From the NCBI GenBank assembly GCA_051453625.1, contig JBOZIK010000001.1, forward strand, positions 285,799,017-285,863,016: a DNA stretch of 64,000 bases, written 5' to 3'. The notes below the pieces were generated by a model. The model saw nothing but the letters and a program-made list of their open reading frames with translations. It did no database searches and was not told the origin of the DNA. The stretch is from Welwitschia mirabilis. Taxonomy: Eukaryota; Gnetophyta; Gnetopsida; Welwitschiales. Below, piece after piece: positions 12,120 to 24,983 of this stretch; within the stretch, counting starts at the first letter, position 1; every line of letters starts with the position of its first letter. Made by a program: the position numbers and the translations under genes.

Positions 12120-12920
12120 ATAAATGAAGAAAGGCTACTACCTCATGGATGAATAGACTAAAAACCAATTTAACTTATGATGAATACTTAAAAGAAATAT
12201 TATGAATAATGCCATTATCAACTTATCCTTTTGGAAGATTCTTTAGGATAACCAAAAATACAATAAAATCTATAAGGACTTAGTAAAAAGAAAACAAAAA
12301 GAATAATACCAAGTAAAGTTTTCATTACTTAATTTATTTCCATTTGAGTTATGCAAAAAATTTCCTAATTCTAAAGACCTAGAATTTGCCATTGTATGTG
12401 TTGTTTTGGAGGAAAATAAAAATACTAAGAAAGTCTTAATTAATATAGGATCAAGTGTGAACATCATACCACTATACATTTGTAACAAATTTGTGTTGGA
12501 AAAAATAATTACACCTATAAAAGTAGTATTCGAATTGGTATATGCAATAATCAAGAAATCTATAGGGATAATTAAAGACTTATTTATTTAAATTGAAAAA
12601 TCATTCTAACATATAGATGTTTTCATAATTAAAGTAGAACATAATGGAGGATATCCTTTACTTTTAAAAAGAGCTTTCTATGAAACTACTAATTATGTTA
12701 CTGATATTCACATAGGAATGTTGGAATGTCATGTTGGTAATAAAAAATTTAGCATTAGAATGCTTGATGAAACTAAAAAAGACATAGAATATGAATTAAG
12801 TCTTGATGATTTAATAAAATCCTCCACGTTGATTCAACACCACCCTTTAGAAGAGAGGTTTCTTTCATCACATAAGTCCACTTTGTTTGATGATGAGGAA
12901 GAATATTCCATCATTTAAAA
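12120..12920 (+). pseudogene. retropepsin (aspartic protease) remnant of A2
   Basis: This would process the Gag-Pol polyprotein. The motif LINIGSSVNIIP corresponds to the family's L.D.GSSVNLLP, and the catalytic Asp is replaced by Asn (AAT at 12442-12444). Further on, HNGGYPLLLKRAFYETTNY matches the conserved PLILGRPFLAT block, then IGMLECHVGNKKFSIRM matches the segment after it. The short frame 12718-12918 is the linker toward RT (HHPLEERFLSS). One frame break lies near 12590. The D-to-N change is a G-to-A transition and would itself abolish activity. Confidence 0.8.
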
Positions 12921-12959
12921 AAGTATAAATTTCTCTAATCATGTAACTTTAATTAAGAT

Positions 12960-13990
12960 CTCTTATACAATCCTTCATTTGAAGACATCCTTAAAGCATT
13001 TAAGCCTATCTTTAATTATGATATATAACTTATTAGATCTATTAAAAATATTTTATGTCAAGATGGATATTCCACAACTATGAAGGATGATTATGACCTT
13101 AAGCTCAATGAATTAACAATAGTCTCAAATATATTTTCTTGGAAAAAAACCCAAAGAAAAATTTAATCATAAATTCTTGTCTTTATTCTTTCCAAGAAAA
13201 AATCTTTATTCAACTTATAACTTCCAAAATAAAATATTTTTCTTGGACTTATAAAGATCTAAGTGCCATACTTTATCATATTGTTCAACACAAGATTTAG
13301 TTAGAAGACAACTCAAAATCCATTAGACAACCTCAACAAAAAGTTAATTTGGCCCTTAAGTAAGTAGTTAAAGATGAAATCAGAAAACTTATGGATGCTT
13401 AGATCATTTATACTATTTTCGATAGTGAACGGGTTGGTTTTATTATAATTGTACCTAAAAAGAAGGGGGGTTGGAGTTGGGGGGATGATTGTGAGTTTGG
13501 ATTAATTTAAGAAAACTTAATGAGATTACCAAAAGGAATCATTACCCATTTTCTTTTATTGATAAAGTTTTTGATAGAATCTAAGGTCATAAATATTAAC
13601 TTTTTTTTGATGGGTATAGTGGATACAACCAAGTTTGCATTGCTAATAAGGATTAAGTGAAACTAGTTTTACCTCTTCTTTTGGTATCTTTCATTTAAAA
13701 ATAATTTCATTTGGTTTATGCAATAATCTTGGAATCTTTCAATGAGACATGTTAGGTATTTTATCTGATATGATTAAGGATAGGGATTTTCATGGATGAC
13801 TTTTCTGTCTTTTCTGATTTCTTTGAATAAATCGTCAAAAGATCAAAAAACATCCTTGCTCATCATATAAAGAGTGATCTTCATTTTAGTTGGAAAAGGA
13901 GTCATTTTCTTGTAAGAGATGGGATTATGCTTGCACATTATATTTCTACCCAAGGCATTAGAATGAATCCTTAAAAAATTAACGTCATCA
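12960..13990 (+). pseudogene. reverse transcriptase remnant of A2
   Basis: This would copy element RNA into DNA. Patches from several frames follow the gypsy RT order: VGFIIIVPKKKGG (V.VVPKK.G), FGIFHLK (FGTFAYR), ISFGLCNNLGIFQ (MPFGLCNAPATFQ), DMLGILSDMI, then FMDDFSVFSD with the catalytic pair intact (ATGGATGAC at 13792-13800). The FMDDFSVFG-type box is typical of Athila/Tat RTs. The N-terminal third is very decayed and has several frameshifts. Confidence 0.8.
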
Positions 13991-14560
13991 AAAATCTTCA
14001 TATTTCAATTAATATCAAATAAATAAGACCTTTTCTTAGTTATGTTGAATTCTATAAAAGATTTATTAAAGATTATGCCAAGGTTTATAAATTACTTCAT
14101 TCATTTCTTAAAAAGAATGTCAAATTTAATTATACCAACACTTATAAAAGTGCCTTTGAAAACCCTAAGGACAAGATCACTTTCAAGTCTATTGTTATTA
14201 GACCTGATTGTAATAAAAATTTTAAACTTATATGTGATGCTAGCAATATTAATGTAGGTGGAGTTTTGGATTAAAAAAATGATAAGAGGTATAAAGTCAT
14301 TTCCCTAGTAAAACTCTTTTATTAACCTAATCCAATTACACCACTATAAAAATGAAATATTAATAATTATCTTATATCTTGATAAACTTTATCATTATCT
14401 TCTTGGATTTCATACCAATGCCTACATTAATCATGTTACCATTAGATACCTTATGATAAAGAAAAATTCAAGTGCTAGACTTGTATGATGGATATTCTTA
14501 ATGTAATAATTCAATCTAACCATTATAAACAAATAAGATAAACATAATAACATTACTAAT
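13991..14560 (+). pseudogene. RNase H domain remnant of A2
   Basis: This would degrade the RNA strand of the hybrid during reverse transcription. It begins YVEFYKRFIKDYAKVYKLLH (family GFYRRFIKDFSKI..PL), then SAFENPKDKITFKSIVIRPD, FKLICDASNINVGGVLD (the CDAS catalytic block), EILIIILYLDKFYHYLLGF, and HVTIRYLMIKKNSSARLV.W (HAALRYL..KKDAKPRLIRW). The catalytic Asp of CDAS is kept. Stops at several TGG or CAA positions fit C-to-T/G-to-A decay. Confidence 0.8.
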
Positions 14561-15560
14561 AATCTTTTCTATATTCCTCAAGAAAGGAGTTACTTATACT
14601 TTTCTCTTAGTATTTCTATCTAGAACCTCTTTTTTGATGAATAGCTACTTCACAGCCATGAACTCTATCATACTTCTTTACAATATCTTGTAGCTTGTTA
14701 TGCTGACATAGTTAATTATCTTATCACTTTTAAAACATCCCAATGTTGGACTTCTAATCAAAGAAAAACTTTTCTCCATAGAATAGGAAATTATGAATGG
14801 ATTAATCCATACTTCTATTGACAATGTAAAGATCAAATCATGTGTAAGCATAGGCTTAAATGGGATTATTATGATATTGTTTCTCTTTGCCATGGTTATG
14901 TGTATGGAGGTCACCTTCGTAGCCAAATGATTGCCATCAAAATCCTTTATGCTAGTTTCTATTAGCCTCATCTTTTTAAATATTCTTTAACTTCGCTAGA
15001 AGATGCGATCCATGGCAACCTTTTGAAAGCTTAAAAAAATTTTATGAGATGATTCTTTAACATATTCTTAAATGTAAACCTTTTAATTATTAGGATACAA
15101 AATTTATTGTAATACTTAAGCCATCTTCTTATAATAAACATTATATCTTGATAGTAATCAACTCTATGACTTAATGAGTTAAGGAAATTCTTACTTATTT
15201 TAATAATAGCAAATTGTATGTACTTTTCTTAGATAAAATATTTTTAATAGGTTTGACTTTTTAAGAATTTTGATAATTAATCAAAGGACTTATTTTGTAA
15301 ATAAAATTTTTAGAGAACTCCTTATTTTAGTGGGAATTAAACAAAAGATTTGTAATTCTTATCATTATAAGTAAATGGTTAAGCTAAAAATGAAAATAAG
15401 AAAATCAAGAAAATGTTTTAGAAATTCATTTTTAAAAATAAGAAATTTTGGTTCCTTAATGATGTGCTTTGAACTTATCTTATGACTCGACATAGTTTAG
15501 TCAGTTATTCATTCTATGAACTTGTGTATAGTGAAAATTGTATACTTCTATTTGAAGTTT
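14561..15560 (+). pseudogene. integrase remnant of A2
   Basis: This would insert the cDNA into the host genome. ACYADIVNYLITFKTSQCW matches the Athila PW.ADIVNYL block. It is followed by QRKTFLHRIGNYEWINPYFY, QCKDQIMCKHRL, CHGYVYGGHLRSQMIAIKIL and SFY.PHLFKYS (zinc-binding HHCC side and linker). The core has YILIVINSMT.WVKEI..YFNN and LLILVGIKQKICNSYHYK (LL..YGV.HK..TPYHPQ). The DDE Asp residues cannot be confirmed in the broken frames. A minus-strand frame at 14678-14971 is a shadow. Confidence 0.8.
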
Positions 15561-18239
15561 AATATAATTCATATAACACAAATTAACTTGATGTCTTAAA
15601 TTATGAATAAAACATTAATAATAGACTTTTCTAATTTCAACACTTGGATGAAAAAATGTATTAGTTCTATTCACTGTTAAGTCATTCACAAAGCTCAAAA
15701 CAAATGCAAGCATGATAAAAAACTCATTCACAAATCCTTTAAACTAGTTAATTAATGTTACTATGTAGTACTTAAGTTCATCTCTTGCATAACAAGTTGA
15801 CCTCTAAACGATTAGATCTTATCTTATTAAAAAAGTTCATTCTAATGACTCTGTTGAGATATATAATTTACAAATGAAAGACATTCAAAAAGTTAATGAA
15901 TAAAGGCTTAAATTCTACACATCTCTTGATGATTGTAATTATGCCTTAAACATGGTAGAAGTATGTAACTTGGAATCTTTCCTTTAGAAAAAAATAGTAT
16001 ATTCTCTTTTCCATGTTTTAAATATTCTCTTAGATCTATTTCTTTGTTTAAGTTATGATGCTATTTAATCATTCATAACCTAATTCATGTTTGAATTTCA
16101 TGTGACTTATCATGATTAAGTAATCTCTTACTTCAGGCATTATAGTAAAAATATTGTATTAGTCTAGTTTCTAGACATTCCTATGTCTGATACATTAATA
16201 TAATTAATTAATTTTTTAATAATTAATTGTATTAATCAAATTCTTATTAGTAATCATGTGCTCTATTATTTTTCACCCCCAATGATCAATCAATACTATT
16301 AAAATGGGGATCTTAAGTTAATAAAAATAAAAAGAAAAAAGGGAACATAATAAAAATAAAGATAATCCCCCTAAAAAATAGGCCATGCTATTCTACTACA
16401 AGTACACTAGGATATATTTTCCTAATAGGGGCTTTTAGTAATGTGATATGGTAGCTGAGGAAACTATACTAGAGTTTTAGTTGATCACGATCTAAACTTG
16501 CTTATGAATCCTAACTCTTTTGGTAGTGGTTGCACTCCTCTAATTATGAAGAATAGTGTTTGTTAATAACCCACTTAATTCCCTTTACTTTGAGGTAAAA
16601 TCCTTGAGAGAATTTTAATATATCAACCATTAAATGATGTTTTAACTAAAGTACTATGGCTATTAAAGCTAAAGATAGATTGAATTATAGTCCAAACATC
16701 AATTGATGCCTTATAAAATAATCTCTACATATTGATGCTTTTACTATCTTATCAAATGCTAAAATATGCTATTCTTACATTAGATAATGCATGTTTACAT
16801 CAAGTATCATTTTAATTTTCTTTAAGAGATCTTGTTAGGTGAAAAATTAGGGTAAATTAGTTAATATTCTACTCGTTCCATGTTTTCGATTTTTTGTTTG
16901 ATATTCTTACTTGTAAATTAATATTTTTAAAGTTATTCAATTTAATTTTTTATAAGAAATGATGAGAACATTATAATTTTCTAATATTCTTATCTAAAAT
17001 TCTTGAGTCTGAATGTAAACTTGATTAGATCCTTAATCATCTTTCTTATGATTAATAGCTACTCATCCTATAATGCATTCCATAGTTGTTTTTACCATGT
17101 TACCTCACCCTTTTTACTCTCTCAACTCTAAAACTTACCTCCTTTTTATTATCTCTTAAAAGTTATTTGTCCTCTACCTCAAATTCATTATCTTATCAGT
17201 TGAAAAGTTTGTTATTCATATAGTTGTATGGATCACAAGGTGGATGACCATTGCTTTCTCATTATCATCTTCTCAAAACTTATCCATTTGAGTTCCTACC
17301 CTTTTCCTCTCATAAAATGTTAATTTTTTAGGCTCTTATTCACTGTATCATCTAGATAATAAACAAGACAATAGAATTATATCTTTATTTGATTTCATCT
17401 ATCTCAATTTTCTATAATTATTTTGGTTCTTTAATACATACCACACTTATCTAATAAAAAATTCTATATCTACGACCTTATTTGCCTAAACATTATTCTA
17501 ATTACTATCAAATTTTACTCTTTAATCTTAACGTGGAAATTTTTAAGCTTATTCACTTTTGTTTTTAATATTATACATCTTAGCTTCCATTAAATTTGGT
17601 AGAGCCTTTTTGTTAGATTGTCATCCTAACTAAGATAAATTATGTTCACATTTTCTAATAGTCTTCCTAAGGCTATCATCTAGATAACAAGCCAAATAAC
17701 AGCTGGGAACCATGACTTTAAAACTTTTCCACTTTTTTTCTTTATTTATTCATTATTTTTTTTTATTTTCAAGTTACGAGATTTACTAATTCTTATCTAC
17801 CAACATCCTTATAGATTTACTTCACTAGATTTACCTTCTAAATGTTAGATTCAATACAATTTTTTCAAAAATGAAGTGCATTTTGTCTTTCATTTATTTT
17901 TACTCATTCTATCATTTCTTAGTCTTTTTGAACTTTACTTTCATCTAGAACATTTAATTTTTTTTCCTTGTATTTTTGGTCTAAATGGATTTTAATTTCA
18001 CTAAGTATTTTATGAAAAATGTGAATTTGTGAACTTTATAAGATAGAATTAGATTTTATTTTTCAAAATTAGATATCTTTTACATTATTTAGTAAAACCT
18101 AGTTATGTTTATAGTAAAAACAATTAGCATTGCGAGCTCTACATTTCTACTAGATTAGATTTTTGATTTAGGAATATCTCTTTTCACTTTAGTTTTTACC
18201 ATCTTTAACATAAATTCCATAAAATTCTCCTTTTTTTCA
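15561..18239 (+). other. A2 interior between integrase and third ORF, no gene seen
   Basis: AT-rich spacer, expected in Athila elements. It contains two palindrome-box relatives, TATCATCTAGATAA at about 17347 and TATCATCTAGATAAC at about 17675, which are otherwise an LTR U3 feature. No coding remnant was recognised. Confidence 0.5.
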
Positions 18240-19680
18240 GTCTATTCATAAAATGCAAGATAAATTATTACATATTGGGGGGACAAATATTATTTTTTGA
18301 GATTTTATATCAAATTGTAGAAATTTATTTTAGAGGGATATATTTAATATAATGATGGATATGGAGTTGCAATTTTTTTAAATTTTATGCATCATGGATG
18401 TTTTTAGTAGGACATGTACCAGGGCCTAATCTAGATAGATAGAGGTAGAGATAAAAGCCTCTTCATTACTTCAATAGTTAATAAAATCAAGCTAGTTTAT
18501 TTTCTTTATCGTTCGACTAGATTACAATCCATTTAAGCAACATCCATTACAGTGGAGAGGAACTTTGAGGATTTTATAAGGTAATTGGATCTTAAGGTAA
18601 ATTATAGACTATAAGGTAAATGATATACTAAAAGAGCTTTGGTTGAAATGATTTTAGATGAACTTATTTAGCTTTAGAGTTTAGCTAATTCTATGACTCC
18701 ATGCACATGAAGGTGCAATGGGATGTAGATGGCCATATGATAAACATGATCATAGCAATGATCTATAGCCATGATGTATTTATAATTTTAGAACATATGA
18801 CCTAGGTGATAGAACTAGATGGACTAGCAAACATACATAGACACTCAAAAGATGGCGAGGGGAATAGATGTTCTTATAGCATGATGTTAGACATTCCACT
18901 AGATGTAGTAGGAGATAGGGAAGGTGTATTTATCACACATTTTTTGCTGGCATATAGGATTTTACATAGAGGTCTAATTCATAACATTAATTCTTCCTTC
19001 CATGATAGTCATTACATGGTTACACATCTACATATACTAGTAGTATTTGATTAAGTGGAGTAGATTGACTTAGCTTTCTTCATATGGAGGAGGCTAAAAG
19101 CTATTTTGAAAGAATGCTATACCTAGATACTTAGATTTCCATGATTTCCTATAACTATCTACTGATGATTTGGAATTCTTAAGCTAGTAAGTGAGTAATA
19201 GATGCATAACTTATAGAGTTCTACATGCTATGTACAGGACACGGACATTCATATTCCTAGAAAGTCTAAGTGAAATAATAGGAGATCTGTAGAGCTATTC
19301 TAGAATTGATTATAGTTGATTAGATGTGGGATATGCTTATAAATATGGTTTAAGAGATATGAAAGACCATGAAACAAGGATTTATAAGATGAGGCATAGG
19401 ATAAAATTCATGAAGTATCAAATGAATAATATAAGAGAGATGATGATAGCCTTAGGAAGTTTTGTTAAATAGATTGAGCAGGGTGTCATAGTGGATCTTT
19501 CAAAGGTAGTATGGGTTTAGGGCAAGGAGATCACACATTCAGTATAGATAGTTATGATTATTCACTTTCTACTTAAGGAAGAATGCCCTTTACCTCCACC
19601 TCCTTTGAGTATCAGAGTAGAATTTTACATAGCACTTTTGAGGAAATTAATGTAGCAAAGACTCTACTATAACTCACCGC
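18240..19680 (+). pseudogene. possible env-like third ORF of A2
   Basis: Position, between integrase and the 3' LTR, is where Athila elements carry their third (env-like) ORF, whose function is not established. The best stretch, 18806-19054, includes LAYRILHRGLIHNINSSF and HYMVTHLHILVVFD, then HMEEAKSYFERMLYL. This resembles the order RILHRI...HNILP..GH...VT.MDAFL seen in such proteins. A downstream patch at about 19330-19470 (DMKDHETRIYKMRHRIKFMK) could form a coiled coil. I know of no clear signal peptide or membrane segment here. The assignment rests mainly on context and could be wrong. Confidence 0.35.
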
Positions 19681-19724
19681 CTTTTTAATTATACTCAAAA
19701 GATCTACATTTACATACAAACATG

Positions 19725-19730
<6 letters not shown>

Positions 19731-19761
<31 letters not shown>
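19731..19761. repeat. (TA)n microsatellite
   Basis: About 15 TA units follow a CATGTATGTG transition sequence within the A2 interior. Confidence 0.9.
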
Positions 19762-19764
<3 letters not shown>

Positions 19765-20002
19765 TTTTTAAATCATTATTTCTATATCTCATAATGATTT
19801 CTTTTACATAACATTTATTTTTTATCTTATTGATTTAATAAACATCTAAGTGAAAAGATATAAGAAAACTCATGTGTATTTAATTTTTTACTTTAGAGTT
19901 TAGACTATTCATTTCAACCATTTCTAATAGCATAATAAAATTTTAAAGCTTAAGATAAAAAAAGGTTATTTAAAAAAGATTCAAGTAGGATGTCATCCCA
20001 TC

Positions 20003-20018
20003 TATCATCTAGATGATA
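20003..20018. repeat. palindromic box before A2 3' LTR
   Basis: TATCATCTAGATGATA is identical to the box at 22-37. It lies about 200 bp upstream of the 3' LTR, outside the LTR proper. Confidence 0.7.
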
Positions 20019-20216
20019 AGGTAGATGATAGTGGGTTTCTCTCAATTTTTATAGAAGATATTATACTAAGATCATAATAACCAAGAACCTATATGATAAA
20101 ACTTTCAAACTTCATTTATATATTTAATTAATTAATTATTTATTCTTGCCAATTTGGCTCACAATATGATAACTCACTTACTTTGTCAGAGACTAATAAT
20201 GCTAAGTGGACGACTA

Positions 20217-21643
20217 TGTTATGAGGATAAATTAGCCATATTTAACATAATATTTGAAAATGCTTTAGGTTAAAAATTAGATAAATTTATCTAAGAATAT
20301 AAAAACTTTATTAGAGCTTTATAATCAATAAAAATTAGATTGATTTTTCATTCTTGTTGACTTCTTTCTTATTCTAATTGAAGATTCATTTATGCTACCC
20401 TATAAGAAGATAATTAAAAGGGGAATTAAAGAATTTACTTAAGAACACTCTAAATCATGATAATCATGACAAAATCCATACCAATCAAAAGGTCTAAGGG
20501 ATGCATTCAAGCATGAAAACGTTATTGAAATTAAAAATTTAACTCAAGATTAATGATCAAAAGTAAGAAAAGAAAAAATAGTTTATCATATACTCCATCA
20601 TATAGATGATACTATTAGATGAATGCCAGAGATCGTTTAATAGAAATGCCTAAGTTTGAGGTTATTATCCACATTATCATCTAGACAACACCCATGATAA
20701 CATGTTAGAAAAACATCCTTAGGCAATCACATGTATTACTCATACAGTGAATTAAGGTTATCATCCATATTATCATCTAGACAACCATGTGAACTATAGT
20801 AAGCATAGTAAGTTTCATAGATGTTAACTATTAAGGAAAAGTTACCATCATCATCCTCCTTATTTTTTAGATGACATAGCCAAATAACAGTCAGTTATTT
20901 ATTAAAAAGTTCAATATCTTTGTAATCAAAGTTGGCTTTAATTGTATTTTTCACATCACAACCATTGACCCAACCAACTACGAATCTCAAATTATAAATA
21001 GAACTTCTAAGACCATATTTTACCATCTTTTTATACATATTGATCTTGTGATGAATTGAAGATCAAAGGGATAAAGGGATCTATCTTAGCTTATGAGAAA
21101 TATATCCTTGGTATTGAGCTATGATTCTTGCATTGAGGATATTTTGTTTGTAAGTGAATATAAAATAATTTGATTGATTAATAAAGATTAATTAAATTAT
21201 GTTTCTTTCATAAAAATTCTTTTTTATTTTTTATCATTCATATTAATTGCAATTTAGTGGCATTATTTGTAATTGATATGGTTTATAAGGATCTATCTAA
21301 GTGATATTAGACTGATAAATTAATTAGTATTTGTATTTAGATTGCATTCATTTCAATTGTATTCCATTACATTTTATTTAATTATCATCATTACATTTAT
21401 TACATTTTCATTATTCTTAATTTAATTTTTCATTAAATAAATTAAAAATTAAAAAATCCTTTTCTCATCTCTTTTAAATCATTTTCTAATTTTTTTTTTG
21501 CAAGTCTTTTGTATAGTATGACATTTTGGGTTTACTATACAAGTGTGTTTTTTGCAAACTAAATATATATTTAATTTTTAGGTTTTAAACCAAAAATGCA
21601 TTGATGAAATTCAAATTTTAATGTAGAAGTACACACAACAACA
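20217..21643 (+). repeat. 3' LTR of A2
   Basis: It starts TGTTATGAGGATAAATTAGCC and is collinear with the 5' LTR through its whole length. The preceding GCTAAGTGGACGACTA is a decayed polypurine tract; compare GCTTAAAGGGGAGTAG before the B 3' LTR. U3 boxes lie at about 20600, 20685 and 20777. It ends ACAACA with no primer site following, as expected for a 3' LTR. Confidence 0.85.
20993..21001 (+). promoter_or_regulatory. TATA box of A2 3' LTR
   Basis: TATAAATAG sits in the conserved position. Confidence 0.6.
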
Positions 21644-22819
21644 TTCATTAAATCATATTACCCATTTTTCTTTTTGGATACCATGCAAAATTTAAAAAGG
21701 ATGTAGGAAGATTTCAATCATTATTTTTTACTTTACTATCCTCCTACTAATTTCTATAAAATCTATAAACCTAGTCATTATAATTATTATCATTACTAGT
21801 ATTGTTATTACTTTATGATGCTTATTGGATGCTATAGGAAGATGAAGTAGCTTATTGCATAGGTGCATTTGTAGGTTGTGGGGAGGATTCACCTAATCTA
21901 AAATGCATTTAATTACATTATGTTAAGTGCATTTCCAAGGTAATTAAAGTGTTAAAATATACTATAAGCTTCCTCTTATGAAAATCTAATTATAACAAGT
22001 TGTGAAGTTTGTCTAGGTGGAGGTGGTAGTCATACTTAAGATAGATATGATTGTTAAGGTGAATATATTCTTTTAATTATAAGTTCTAATGAGATAATTT
22101 GAGTGGGACTTATTTAATGACTACTTAACCTCTAAAAAATATTATAAAGAGATAAATCCTCCTCCTACTTCTATCATTTATGGTATTCTTGCTGACACTC
22201 ACTATTATTATTCTTTTAATTCCTCTATTATTCTAAAATAATACTATGAGTCATGATGAATTTTGTGCTACCATAATTTATTCTCATTATTCATCCATTC
22301 ATGAATGTGCATCTTATGTAACTTTAAAATGGATTTCTCTTGCTCACTAAATCCATCTTGTTTGATTTAAGTTTCATATATGTCATGCCTCTTATGCACA
22401 TGAAAGATATTATGTTTAAGTTTGTTGAGTACATTTATAATATCTTTAAGTTATTTTTTAATAAAATATGATATTTGGACACTGATAGCCTTTATATCAC
22501 CCAAGATAATGGTTTAGAGTAGAAGATCTAATACCATAAGTATTATAAATTTAACATAATTCACTTAAAATAATAATTAGCTTAGTAACAAATCATGAAA
22601 TGACATGTTTCACTGCTTGTTCAAAACATGTAATTATCACATTTAAACAACATAACTCGTTATATTAAAAAACATCATAAAGATAAAGATCATTTATTTC
22701 AAAAAAGTAAAGAAGAAGAAACACATCTAAAATAACAAGAAGTATGATAAAACATTTAGGTTACATATGTTTAAGTTCAAAACCTAGGTAAGTGATTCAT
22801 CTTCACCAAATGTCTTAAA
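21644..22819. other. unassigned DNA right of A2
   Basis: No coding remnant was recognised on either strand. Confidence 0.4.
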
Positions 22820-23081
22820 TACTACTCATAATGATGTTTTATTATTAATAATTAGCTAATTTAATTATTATACTAAACATTTGAAATATTGTAAGGTTTT
22901 GTTTCTTTACTTCTTATTTTTACTATTCATGCAATAATGCAAATTTTCTTATATATAATCATAGAAGAATTAAATTTAGAGGTTATCTAATCACAAATAT
23001 GATATTAAAAGATTTCACACCCAAGTACTAATATGGTATCAAAGCACTTATAAAATTTAAATCTTAACATGATATTAAAGC
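22820..23081 (+). repeat. copia-type LTR end and leader E1, with repeated tRNA-Met primer sites
   Basis: This segment is homologous to 27290-27526. TGGTATCAAAGC at 23034-23045 matches the initiator-Met primer site TGGTATCAGAGC with one G-to-A. Near copies TGATATTAAAAG (23000) and TGATATTAAAGC (23070) flank it at 34 and 36 bp, each in a similar ACACCCAAGT.CTAACA context. Element boundaries are unclear. Confidence 0.45.
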
Positions 23082-24655
23082 TGATGATTTTATTCTTAAG
23101 AATCAATAGCCAAAAAAATTTGATTGGTTAATATCCAAAATAAAGATGATGATTTTAGTTTTAAGAGATAATAGCTAAAATGGATCTAAAGGTTGAAGTT
23201 CAATGATCTTAAAGGAAAGTCTAATAAATCTATTAGTTCAAAGATAGATGTGTTTGTCCTTAAAAAAAGTAATAAGTAAATAGAAGTTCATTAGCATAAC
23301 TTTAAAAGTTGTAATGGGTAGTTGTGACTCCTAATGAAGTTAAGAAAATTTGTTTTTATTGTTTTCTAAATTTTGATAACCAAGACTTTTAGTTATGATG
23401 GAAGTTATGATTTTAACTCACATCATAATAAGTCATGTAAATTTGAAAAAAGTATAAAAAGAAATAATGCATAATCATTTTTATCTAGGTTGAAGACATA
23501 AAAGTTGTAGAATATAAAATAGCTAATTTAATAAACTAATTTTTGCAATATTTTATGACTTATGTATCGTCAAAAATTGAAAATGATCGCATTGAATATT
23601 CATGCCCTATAATTATAGTTAACAAAATAAAATAACTAATCTAGGAATATTGAGATTATAATTAATAAAATTAATAGGGAACTGTACACTTATGAAATTC
23701 TTAAATTTTATGAAGCATTACAGAATACGAATGAACCTCATATGGTAGCTAAAATACTACTATCTTATATTATGGAATGATATGTTTAGATGCCAAGACA
23801 AAATAATTCTTGATGTTATACTTCATAATGAAATATGAAAGCCCCCTTTTCTCTTCTTTACTTCCTAAAACACTATTAAAATGAAACAATAATGATGTTA
23901 TTTCATAGTTCTTTTTTAATAAGTAATACAGATGTGTACTTAAGGTGCAAAATTTTCAAACATTAATATCACATACTTGATCAATATTTGAAAATTATAA
24001 GACTGTTAAATTAAGTAAAGAAAAATTAATGAAATATTCAAAATTATTTTGAAATATCATTGGAAAATCTACATAAAACAAGTTTATAAAAGGGTCAAAT
24101 GTAACAATGTTTTATCTTTTATTTTCTCATTGAAAAAATAAGATTTATAATCTTTAAATGACATTCTTTTATGTATCTACAATTATAACTTTATAACATG
24201 TTTTATCTAGTATGATTATTACTATTCTTTGTAACTCTTTATTGAATTTATGATGTTTTATTTTTTATTTTTATTACTATTTATTTTCCTTTGTTTGTAT
24301 ACTTAATATGTCACTTCATTATCAAATTTGACAACAATTCAATGCATGACATTAAATTAGAAGGTGAATATTTGGATTACTTTAATCCTATCAAAGTTTA
24401 TTGTAATACTAATGAAGTTGTAATACAAATATATTCATTATCTAAACTCAACTTTACTAAGCATATTATAATAAATCTAATGACATATTTTAGCTTCATA
24501 AAATAATATGAAATAGATAAAATTAAACTATTTTTATTAAACATTACTGCTAGATGAACTAGTAAAAAATTCATTTACATTTTTATCTAAGCATCTATTT
24601 AAATAAGTCTATTATTATATGGAAGAAATTATATTTTAAAAGTATATTAAATAAG
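23082..24655. other. possible copia interior, no domain recognised
   Basis: Follows the E1 primer sites and should hold gag of that element, but no motif could be confirmed. The 71-codon frame at 24291-24506 has no similarity I recognise. Confidence 0.3.
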
Positions 24656-24689
24656 ACACACACACACACACATGCACACACGCGCGTGT

Positions 24690-24749
<60 letters not shown>

Positions 24750-24761
24750 ACACACACACAC
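24656..24761. repeat. (CA)n microsatellite with CG/GT core
   Basis: A long CA run contains CGCGCGTGTGCGC near its start, an alternating purine-pyrimidine tract of the kind that can adopt Z-DNA. It ends at an assembly gap, which probably arose from the repeat. Open frames across it on both strands are artefacts of the repeat and the N run. Confidence 0.95.
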
Positions 24762-24983
24762 NNNNNNNNNNNNNNNNNNNNNNNNNNNNNNNNNNNNNNN
24801 NNNNNNNNNNNNNNNNNNNNNNNNNNNNNNNNNNNNNNNNNNNNNNNNNNNNNNNNNNNNNNNNNNNNNNNNNNNNNNNNNNNNNNNNNNNNNNNNNNNN
24901 NNNNNNNNNNNNNNNNNNNNNNNNNNNNNNNNNNNNNNNNNNNNNNNNNNNNNNNNNNNNNNNNNNNNNNNNNNNNNNNNNNN
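24762..24983. other. assembly gap (222 N)
   Basis: This run of N is not a default 100-bp gap, so it may be an estimated size. Confidence 1.

Larger units (their letters stand above)
8370..21643 (+). mobile_element. Athila-like Ty3/gypsy retrotransposon A2, full structure
   Basis: Two direct LTRs (1393 and 1427 bp) flank a 10.45-kb interior with a tRNA-Asp primer site, gag, protease, RT, RNase H, integrase and a possible third ORF, in Ty3/gypsy order. Length, primer type, the long region after integrase, and the RT and integrase wording all fit the Athila lineage. Flanking 5-mers (ACCAT on the left, TTCAT on the right) do not make a clear target duplication. Every ORF is broken and the LTRs have diverged strongly from each other, so this is an old, dead copy. 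Confidence 0.85.

Noticed and set aside
8365-21648. Target-site duplication for A2
   Set aside because: ACCAT and TTCAT share only the last three bases; not enough to claim.
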